DNA of 5,468 nucleotides. Origin: Spirochaetales bacterium. Lineage in GTDB: Bacteria > Spirochaetota > Spirochaetia > DSM-27196 > SKKC01. Positions within the stretch are counted from its first letter, which is position 1. Every line of letters begins with the position of its first letter. Shown piece after piece: positions 1-5,281 of this stretch. The DNA lies in assembly GCA_007121695.1 (NCBI GenBank), contig SKKC01000430.1, forward strand, positions 1 through 5,468. Direction: 5' to 3'. The notes beneath the pieces are model-generated. The model was not told the DNA's origin and made no database searches. It saw nothing but the letters and a program-made list of their open reading frames with translations. The position numbers and the translations under genes are program-made.

Positions 1-4
1 CTGC

Positions 5-397
5 ATGAATCACGTACCACCGGCCCGCGTAACGCTCACAGCCCTGCGTGTGCGGGCCTGCGTGGGGGTAACGGACGACGAGCGCCGAAAGCCGCAGCAA
101 CTCCTGTGCGATTGTCGGGTGGATCTTGTCCCGGGTTATGATCCGTCGCGTGACGATATACACGACACCGTCGACTACGGTCGGCTCGCCCGTCGTATCC
201 GGGAGGTATCGGCACGATCCGGGGCCCGCCTGCTCGAGCGCCTCGCCTGGGAGATAGCCTCAGAGGTGCTCTCGGACTTTCCGGCCGCGCAGGGGGTCTT
301 CATTTCCGTTACCAAGACGGGCAGGATCCCGGAATGCGACGGAGCTGGTGTCGAAATCGCGCTTAGTCGCGGTCCGGCAGACGGTACACGTCTGTAA
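5..397 (+). CDS. folB: Dihydroneopterin aldolase
   Basis: The 130-residue product matches FolB in length and layout. FolB is a cytosolic enzyme of tetrahydrofolate synthesis that cleaves 7,8-dihydroneopterin to 6-hydroxymethyl-7,8-dihydropterin and glycolaldehyde. Visible landmarks are RVRACVGVTDDER (about 15-27, with the family glutamate at E26), the TVDY motif (55-58, Y58), LLERLAWEIA (77-86, E78, the pterin-binding helix) and the VTK motif with catalytic K104. All residues expected for activity are present, so the gene looks intact. The ATG at 5 lies near the window edge, so its ribosome site and any upstream partner (often other fol genes) cannot be judged. An earlier in-frame start is possible, but the first strand already begins a few residues in. 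The last 35 bp overlap the 3' end of the convergent uridylyltransferase gene, leaving no room for a separate terminator. Confidence 0.93.
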   Translation: MNHVPPARVTLTALRVRACVGVTDDERRKPQQLLCDCRVDLVPGYDPSRDDIHDTVDYGRLARRIREVSARSGARLLERLAWEIASEVLSDFPAAQGVFISVTKTGRIPECDGAGVEIALSRGPADGTRL

Positions 398-1874
398 GCA
401 GGCCCTTCAGTCCCGTGTGGAGTTTCTCTGCCGTTCCCTTCAGGTCGCGCGACGGGTCCGGGTCGGAAGGGAATTCGGGATGGTCGAGATACACGGCGTT
501 CGTCATGAAGCTTTCGCTCAATAGTTTAGCGGCCAGAAAACGCCGGTATTTGTCTACGGCGAAAATCAGGGGGTTGTCTATCATTCCGATGACTTCCCAC
601 GTTACCTGCTCTGCCTGCGAATACCTGCCAGCGTCCTTGTCCTGATCGGATACCCGCAGCGGCAGCTCGTGTTCGATCCGCGACAGATTCCGTGTCAGCC
701 ATTCGAGGTCGAATAATCCCGTTGCACAGTTGAACAGGATCGGAGTACCGGCCTGCTCTGCCTGCTCCACGTAGCTACGGGAGACCGCCGGTCCTATGTC
801 ACCACAGGTAAGTCCTCGGTGCGTGTCCTCGATCAGGATGCCTCCCTTCACATCGACCGGGGTCTTGTATGCAAACTCAAACGCAGCTGGTCGTCCGCTC
901 AGCGCGAAGTAGGCGAGTGAAACGGGATCCATGGTATACCCGAGATTGTCGACGTTGCCGATGTAGGCGAACCGGAACCCGGCCGCGTGCATATCCTGGT
1001 AGGTCGATTTCAGTACGGAGAAACTTTGTCCGTGACCTCCCGGGAGCGGCAGCGTTCGGCCGGGTTCTCCATACGCGTGATCGAACACCTGTCGAGGTGT
1101 TCCATCGTTCGAGTGTGTAAAGGCACAGATCATGGGTTGTACGCCGGTCCGCACCCGGGTGATATCGACTCCGGTCCGCTCTATCAGATCCGCGAGCAGG
1201 GGCGAGGTGCGGTACGCGTCGTAGGCCCGCTGTACCTCCTCGTTGTTATGAACACTCGTCATCTGAAACATCGGTACGTGGTCGGCTGGGATCCGTACGC
1301 CGTGCGAGCGTGAGCATTCTGCGAGCAGCAGGAGCAGATGTCGCATTTTCAGTTCCAGAAAACTCGGCCCCGGGGTGCCGTCGCGCCCGAACAGGGCCGG
1401 AGTCAGTCCTTTCGCTGTCCCGCGCACCTGTTCGCCAACCGTACCCAGCAGGTCCGTGTAGAGTGCGTAGAGTTCGGCACTGAACCCTTCGTTTTTCGTC
1501 GTATCGGCGTAACTGGTGGCAGATCCCCCGTTAAGCACCCCGTACGCTGTCTTCGGCACCAGATGCATGCCGATAACATGCAGCTGCTCCTTGGACAGTA
1601 CGCAGGTACCGGTCCGGGGTATCTCGAGACCCATTGCAGCGGCAGACAGACCAAGCCCGTCGAGTCTTTCCGAGATCGAGACGGCGTCTGCGGTAAAGTC
1701 TGGAGTTGTCGTGGTGTCGACCACGCGCGAACCGTCTACACCCGGGATGCCGCGTGCCTGCGCGGGTGGATCCGCGTCTGCTGCCCCGGCCCGTATTCGT
1801 TCGAGCAGCGCAAGACTCAGGTCGACATCGATCTGCCGTTGTTCCATATCCGCTCGCAGGTCCTCTGAAATCAT
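363..1874 (-). CDS. UDPGP-family UTP--glucose-1-phosphate uridylyltransferase (probable)
   Basis: The 503-residue cytosolic protein fits the UDPGP nucleotidyltransferase family, which joins UTP and a sugar-1-phosphate into a UDP-sugar. Family landmarks appear in order: a loop GVLNGGSATSYAD (112-124) where eukaryotic-type enzymes have LNGGLGT; PLPGGHG (276-282), the PGHGD-like sugar/uridine segment; YIGNVDNLG (304-312), the metal-binding N-x-DNLG motif; KTPVDVKGGILIE (337-349), matching the KTxADVKGG motif with its lysine; and YRRFLAAK (443-450), like RFLPVK. The ATG overlaps the glk stop as ATGA and sits 6 nt after a strong AGGAGGA, which fixes the start and implies cotranslation with glucokinase. 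That partner favours glucose-1-P as substrate. A UDP-GlcNAc pyrophosphorylase role is possible but fits less well. The change from LGT to SAT in the loop is unusual. Family assignment is firm; the exact substrate is inferred. Confidence 0.85.
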   Translation of the reverse strand: MISEDLRADMEQRQIDVDLSLALLERIRAGAADADPPAQARGIPGVDGSRVVDTTTTPDFTADAVSISERLDGLGLSAAAMGLEIPRTGTCVLSKEQLHVIGMHLVPKTAYGVLNGGSATSYADTTKNEGFSAELYALYTDLLGTVGEQVRGTAKGLTPALFGRDGTPGPSFLELKMRHLLLLLAECSRSHGVRIPADHVPMFQMTSVHNNEEVQRAYDAYRTSPLLADLIERTGVDITRVRTGVQPMICAFTHSNDGTPRQVFDHAYGEPGRTLPLPGGHGQSFSVLKSTYQDMHAAGFRFAYIGNVDNLGYTMDPVSLAYFALSGRPAAFEFAYKTPVDVKGGILIEDTHRGLTCGDIGPAVSRSYVEQAEQAGTPILFNCATGLFDLEWLTRNLSRIEHELPLRVSDQDKDAGRYSQAEQVTWEVIGMIDNPLIFAVDKYRRFLAAKLLSESFMTNAVYLDHPEFPSDPDPSRDLKGTAEKLHTGLKGLLTDVYRLPDRD

Positions 1875-2920
1875 GGTGTTTCCTCCTGGTGCGCCAGATA
1901 CGCCGCGTGGGCGGCCCCGACGAGTGAAATGTCGTAGCTTCGTAACCCGTACACCGGTACGCGCCGGAGCGCGGTCTGCATGCTTTCGTGCGGATGGCTG
2001 AAGTACCCGTCCAGAAACCCGTTCGATACGATCGCGTCGAGGTTGCGTGCGGTAACTCCGCCCGCGAGAAACAGGCCGCCGTAGGGCAGTACGCTCAGCG
2101 CGAGACCCGCGGCAAAGCGCCCGTACATCTTTGCAAACAGTCGCATGGCGCTCGCCGCGTCAGAGTCGGTAGCCGCGTGGCGCGATACGATTGCCGGGTA
2201 GTCCAGGGGATCCGCCGACAGGATCTCCGTCGCTGCACCGTGCTGAAAGCCACCTTTCGCAATGAAGAAGGCAGCGGCGTGTCGTAACCCTTTTCCGCTC
2301 GCGTACATTTCCGCGTCCGGCCTCTCGCCGGCCGTCGACTCGACGAAGTGCTGGAACTGTCGGGTCTCTTCATCGAATCCGATGAGATCGGTGTGACCGC
2401 CTTCTGACGGCAGGACGGTCAGGCCGTGACCCGGAAGTTCGCACGCGATGGCCACGCCGAGTCCCGTCCCGGCTGCGGCTACCGCCTCGACCACAGGCAG
2501 CGTCCGCGCCGGTGTGGCGTTCCAGACGGAGACGCATTGCTCGCTGTCGGCACGATGTACCAGCGGCAGCGCATACCCTATGGCCGTAAGATCGTTTACG
2601 AGGTGCACCGGCACGTCCAGGCGCGTTGAGATCTCCCGCTCGTGTATGGACCAGCTGGTGTTCGTCAGCGTGACGCTGCCGTCGTGGACAGGACCCGCAG
2701 CGCTGATGCAGCCTCCTGCGATCGCCTCTGCACGGGTCTCCCGTAGCAGCGCCTGCAGGGCCTCCTCCATGACAGCCGAAAAATCCGTGATTGTGCGGGA
2801 CTCGTAGCGCGTCCGGGCCTGTATCCTGAACCGCCGGTCTTCCTGCGCCACCAGTGCAAACGTACAGTTCGTACCTCCTGCGTCGCAGACGAGCCACGTG
2901 AATCTGGTTGATTGTGACAT
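1871..2920 (-). CDS. glk: Glucokinase (Glk family)
   Basis: From the ATG at 2920 the product is 349 residues. It carries the landmarks of the bacterial Glk family (ASKHA fold, not the ROK type), which phosphorylates glucose to glucose-6-phosphate with ATP in the cytosol. These are the phosphate-1 loop DAGGTN (13-18), LTNTSWSI (85-92, sugar contact), VNDLTAIGYAL (108-118, with D110 as the expected catalytic base), AAGTGLGVA (149-157, phosphate-2), SEGGHTDLIG (172-181, sugar-binding EGGH) and FLAGGV (284-289, adenosine region). The family length is about 320-350. A TTG at 2956 would add 12 basic residues (MWTRRRAGTIVD), but the phosphate-1 strand normally starts near the N-terminus, so 2920 is preferred although its ribosome site is weak. 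The gene is translationally coupled to the downstream uridylyltransferase gene and diverges from the DHH-fold gene. Confidence 0.92.
   Translation of the reverse strand: MSQSTRFTWLVCDAGGTNCTFALVAQEDRRFRIQARTRYESRTITDFSAVMEEALQALLRETRAEAIAGGCISAAGPVHDGSVTLTNTSWSIHEREISTRLDVPVHLVNDLTAIGYALPLVHRADSEQCVSVWNATPARTLPVVEAVAAAGTGLGVAIACELPGHGLTVLPSEGGHTDLIGFDEETRQFQHFVESTAGERPDAEMYASGKGLRHAAAFFIAKGGFQHGAATEILSADPLDYPAIVSRHAATDSDAASAMRLFAKMYGRFAAGLALSVLPYGGLFLAGGVTARNLDAIVSNGFLDGYFSHPHESMQTALRRVPVYGLRSYDISLVGAAHAAYLAHQEETP
1881..1887 (-). promoter_or_regulatory. Strong Shine-Dalgarno of the uridylyltransferase gene
   Basis: AGGAGGA on the minus strand lies 6 nt before the ATG at 1874, inside the last codons of glk. 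It is the best ribosome site in the window. It suggests the second gene of the pair is translated efficiently in its own right as well as by coupling. Confidence 0.85.
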
Positions 2921-2989
2921 GTCAACAATCGTACCTGCCCGACGACGTGTCCACAACCCCGACTGAGGCCCCCTTCCAGCCGCTTGCGC

Positions 2990-3018
2990 ATGATACGGCC
3001 TTACGATACGGTTGTCGG
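2990..3018 (-). promoter_or_regulatory. Candidate promoter for glk and the uridylyltransferase gene
   Basis: Read on the minus strand, CCGACA (3018-3013) and TATCAT (2995-2990) are separated by 17 nt. They match the sigma-70 consensus at 4 and 5 of 6 positions. Transcription would start near 2983, leaving a leader of about 60 nt before the glk ATG. The site lies just before the favoured start (3019) of the divergent gene. This is a match by eye in GC-rich DNA and is not proven. Confidence 0.3.
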
Positions 3019-4011
3019 GTGGTTGCAGACTCCTCGGACGCCTCGACGCCGGGCGGGGGCAGGCTTCTTACCGAAGAAGACTTCGACGGGCTCGTATGCG
3101 CCGTCCTCCTGCGTAAGCTGGGTTTGACAGGCGAGACACAGTTTGTTCATCCCAGAGACGTAACCGACGGGCTTGTACAGTGTGACGGGCGCGACATTCT
3201 CACGGGTCTCCCGTTTCGGGACGACGTGAGCCTTGTGTTCAACCACGAACTGGTGGCCGGGCTCGTTGCTGCGGAACACGACAGGCACATCTTTGATCCG
3301 TCGGCTTCGAGTAATTCCGCGGTTGTGTTTCGGCATTTCCAGGACCAGTTCGACCACCTTGAGGCGCTTGGCCCCATGGTGGAGGCCGCGGATCGTGCTG
3401 TCTCAAGGAACTACACCATGGACGAAGTCCTGCATCCCGCGGGCTGGTCCATGCTCGCGTTCATTCTCGACCCTCGCAGCGGACTGGGGCGCCATCGTGG
3501 CTTCCGGATATCGAACCGGCGGCTTATGCTCGACCTCATCGATCAATTGAGTGAGGTTACGGACATCGACGAAATTCTGAAGCTTCCCGACGTACACGAG
3601 CGTGTTGAACTCTACAACAGTCACCGGCAGGTTTTCGAGGAACAGGTTCGTCGCTGCAGTACGATCGTCGGAAACGTGCTTTTCGTCGACTGGTCGGAGG
3701 AGCCGAGCGTGGCCGCGGGCAATCGTTTCGTGAAGTACGCGCTTTTTCCGCAGGTCAATACGAGTCTGCAGTTTTCCTGGGGGTTCGAGCGGCACACTGC
3801 AGTATTCACGGCGGGGAAGAGCATTTTCAATCGGACATGCTCGCTGAATATCGGCGCGCTTATGCTGCAGTACGGAGGCGGAGGCAGCGCTGACTCGGGT
3901 TCGTGTCAGGTCGAAGCCGTACACGCAGCGGACACAAAACACGAACTGGTTACCCGTTTACTGACCGAGCGTGTCCAAAGCGAAGAAATTCGGAGTATAT
4001 TGAAAGTATGA
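3019..4011 (+). CDS. DHH/DHHA1-fold 'exopolyphosphatase-like' protein with degenerate active site
   Basis: The protein resembles the DHH phosphoesterase subfamily often labelled exopolyphosphatase-like. Numbering from the GTG at 3019 (330 residues), it has RLLTEEDFDGLVCAVLLRK (15-33, the D-x-D metal motif), QFVHPRDVTDG (41-51), the ADR segment (124-126) where the family has a metal aspartate, LHPAGWSMLAFILDPRSGLG (138-157) and the DHHA1 glycine loop YGGGGSADSGSCQV (285-298). Two signatures are changed. The namesake DHH reads NHE (75-77), and the expected GGGGH reads GGGGS. Metal-dependent phosphodiester or polyphosphate cleavage is therefore doubtful; it may be a ligand-binding or regulatory derivative. 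The start is uncertain because there is no ATG. GTG 3019, GTG 2947 and TTG 2908 are all open, and homologous sequence begins near 3061, so the shortest is chosen. The gene is coupled to the downstream barrel gene. Confidence 0.72.
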   Translation: MVADSSDASTPGGGRLLTEEDFDGLVCAVLLRKLGLTGETQFVHPRDVTDGLVQCDGRDILTGLPFRDDVSLVFNHELVAGLVAAEHDRHIFDPSASSNSAVVFRHFQDQFDHLEALGPMVEAADRAVSRNYTMDEVLHPAGWSMLAFILDPRSGLGRHRGFRISNRRLMLDLIDQLSEVTDIDEILKLPDVHERVELYNSHRQVFEEQVRRCSTIVGNVLFVDWSEEPSVAAGNRFVKYALFPQVNTSLQFSWGFERHTAVFTAGKSIFNRTCSLNIGALMLQYGGGGSADSGSCQVEAVHAADTKHELVTRLLTERVQSEEIRSILKV

Positions 4012-4532
4012 TGATGAAACATACAACAATGCAGGTTCGTGTGTGCGCGCTTGCTGTTCTGCTTCTTGTCTCGGCTGCGGCCACGAGCTTCTCGCAGGTA
4101 TCTGCCGACGACGTGGATTCGGTGAGCGCCGGTGTGATCCTTGGAGAGCCCACCGGCTTGAGTATCAAGCTGTGGCTCGGTGATGTTTCAGCCCTCGACA
4201 TTGCACTCGCGTGGTCCTTCACGGACAACGGCGCCTTTTACATGAACGCCGACTACCTCACGCACTTCTTCGACGTGTTCAGTACCGCTCCCGACAGACT
4301 GCCGCTGTACGCGGGGGTAGGCGGTCTGTTCAGGCTTCGCTCGGGCGGTCCTCCACCGTCGAGCGACTCGAATTCTTCAGTACGTCTTGCCGTTCGCGTC
4401 CCGCTTGGCATCAGTTTTCTGCCTGCCGAGGTGCCGATTGACCTGTTCTTTGAGGTTGCACCGGCCTTGACGGTATTCCCGGAGACCGGGTTCGGCCTCG
4501 GTGGTGCCATAGGCGTGCGATACCGCTTCTGA
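4008..4532 (+). CDS. Small outer-membrane beta-barrel protein, BAPKO_0422/DUF3996-like
   Basis: The 174-residue precursor starts with a signal peptide: basic residues, the hydrophobic core VCALAVLLLVSAAA (about 12-25), then a probable cleavage after SFS near residue 29. No lipobox cysteine is seen. The mature part shows alternating strands and short turns: GVILGEPTGLSIKLWL, SALDIALAWSF, a tyrosine/phenylalanine-rich segment, LPLYAGVGGLFRL, VRLAVRVPLGISFL, IDLFFEVAPALTVF, and a final strand ending RYRF. A terminal aromatic residue is typical of barrels handled by the BAM complex. The pattern resembles the DUF3996/BAPKO_0422 group known from Borrelia and other spirochaetes. A role in surface structure or binding is only inferred. 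Three consecutive ATGs (4008, 4011, 4014) are possible starts. The first overlaps the upstream stop and lies 12 nt after GGAG; the third sits 7 nt after GAAAG. Confidence 0.75.
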   Translation: MMMKHTTMQVRVCALAVLLLVSAAATSFSQVSADDVDSVSAGVILGEPTGLSIKLWLGDVSALDIALAWSFTDNGAFYMNADYLTHFFDVFSTAPDRLPLYAGVGGLFRLRSGGPPPSSDSNSSVRLAVRVPLGISFLPAEVPIDLFFEVAPALTVFPETGFGLGGAIGVRYRF

Positions 4533-4542
4533 GCGCGCGCTC
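4531..4542. repeat. Perfect 12-bp GC palindrome at a stop codon
   Basis: GAGCGCGCGCTC overlaps the stop codon of the barrel gene. It has no loop and no following T-run, so it is a poor intrinsic terminator. It is the only symmetric element in the 22-bp gap between the two converging genes. It may be a chance effect of GC-rich sequence or a weak bidirectional transcription stop. Confidence 0.4.
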
Positions 4543-4554
4543 CGGGGCAGGGGT

Positions 4555-5208
4555 CTATCGCTTTTGCAGGACCCATATCGGGTCTCGAAGCGCACGGAGT
4601 TCGAACCCGAATCGTGAGCAGACGTACGAAATGGTGCGCCCGCTGTAGAAGCTGACGTGTGTCTCGTCGAAGGTGTACCAGAAGGACAGAAACGAGTCCC
4701 AGTCGGGCGGATGCAGGCTGCTTCGCACCGTAATTATTCCATCTCTTTGCAGCACGGACCGTATCGTTTCCCAGAACTGAACCGGATCGTATGCATGTTC
4801 TGCAACTTCGCACGATGTGACCAGCTCGTAGCGCCGCTCGAGCACCGTCGGATCCGGAAAAAACAGCGGGTCGTAATCGTCGACAGCGTACCCGCGTCGC
4901 CGTGCCAGTGTACCGAGAACGGGAGCGTACCCGCAGCCGTAGTCGAGCATGCGACACGGCTGCTGGCCTCGAACGGCTTCAGCTGCGTCCAGTACGGACC
5001 ACAGCATGCGGACGTAGCCGGGCTGATCAATACTGTTGTTATGGCTCAGATACCGGGCACGTTCATCGGCTTCACGTAGCCTGTCACTACTGCTCACCGA
5101 TACAAGATCGCAGGTCGTGCACCAGTGGTAGGATCGGTTCATGCGGTGCTGGAATCGGGTCTCGCAACTGCCTTTGCATACGGGGCACTCGCCCTGCTTC
5201 GTTTCCAT
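4555..5208 (-). CDS. Class I SAM-dependent methyltransferase with N-terminal zinc ribbon
   Basis: The 217-residue protein begins with a probable zinc ribbon, CPVC (C8, C11) and CTTC (C30, C33). A linker of the type ARYLSHNNSIDQPGY (51-65) follows, which is conserved in this group. The Rossmann methyltransferase part has motif I LDYGCGYAP (88-96), the acidic YDP loop (112-114), CEVAEH (133-138) and the distal THVSFYS segment (184-190). The expected reaction is methyl transfer from S-adenosylmethionine. The substrate is unknown, though the ribbon suggests binding to a macromolecule or another protein. The ATG at 5208 puts the ribbon eight residues from the N-terminus, as in relatives. An upstream ATG at 5283 would add 25 residues but would overlap the divergent aminopeptidase start and its likely promoter. 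Neither start has a clear Shine-Dalgarno. The gene converges on the barrel gene with a 22-bp gap. Confidence 0.82.
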   Translation of the reverse strand: METKQGECPVCKGSCETRFQHRMNRSYHWCTTCDLVSVSSSDRLREADERARYLSHNNSIDQPGYVRMLWSVLDAAEAVRGQQPCRMLDYGCGYAPVLGTLARRRGYAVDDYDPLFFPDPTVLERRYELVTSCEVAEHAYDPVQFWETIRSVLQRDGIITVRSSLHPPDWDSFLSFWYTFDETHVSFYSGRTISYVCSRFGFELRALRDPIWVLQKR

Positions 5209-5212
5209 TCGG

Positions 5213-5241
5213 TTGCCCGTCCGCCCGCCCGGTAGTAGTAT
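5213..5241 (+). promoter_or_regulatory. Candidate promoter for the M29 aminopeptidase gene
   Basis: TTGCCC (5213-5218) and TAGTAT (5236-5241) lie 17 nt apart, each matching the sigma-70 consensus at 4 of 6 positions. The start of transcription would be near 5248, about 35 nt before the ATG at 5282. It lies in the gap left if the methyltransferase starts at 5208. Judged by eye only. Confidence 0.38.
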
Positions 5242-5266
5242 CTGCTGTACGTATTCTGTCCCGTAC

Positions 5267-5270
5267 GAGG
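5267..5270 (+). promoter_or_regulatory. Possible ribosome site of the aminopeptidase gene
   Basis: GAGG lies 11 nt before the ATG at 5282, at the long end of usual spacing. It supports that start modestly. Confidence 0.35.
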
Positions 5271-5281
5271 TTGAAAAGTCC

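Noticed and set aside
1338..1868. A 176-codon plus-strand open frame
   Set aside because: It is antisense to the uridylyltransferase gene, whose motifs are well conserved; its composition is unlike a real protein.
3403..3942. A 179-codon minus-strand open frame
   Set aside because: It lies wholly antisense to the DHH-fold gene, has no recognisable motif and no ribosome site; it is a typical GC-rich shadow frame.
3019..4011. Calling the DHH-fold gene a pseudogene
   Set aside because: The frame is open over its full length, the surrounding family motifs are intact, and it is coupled to the next gene; only specific active-site residues differ.
4533..4554. Intrinsic terminator between the barrel and methyltransferase genes
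   Set aside because: The palindrome there has no loop and neither strand has a following T-run, so a terminator cannot be claimed.
4253..4957. A 234-codon minus-strand open frame spanning the barrel and methyltransferase genes
   Set aside because: It is antisense to the barrel gene and out of frame with the methyltransferase, is rich in Arg/Ser/Pro, and shows no domain pattern; both overlapped genes have clear family features.
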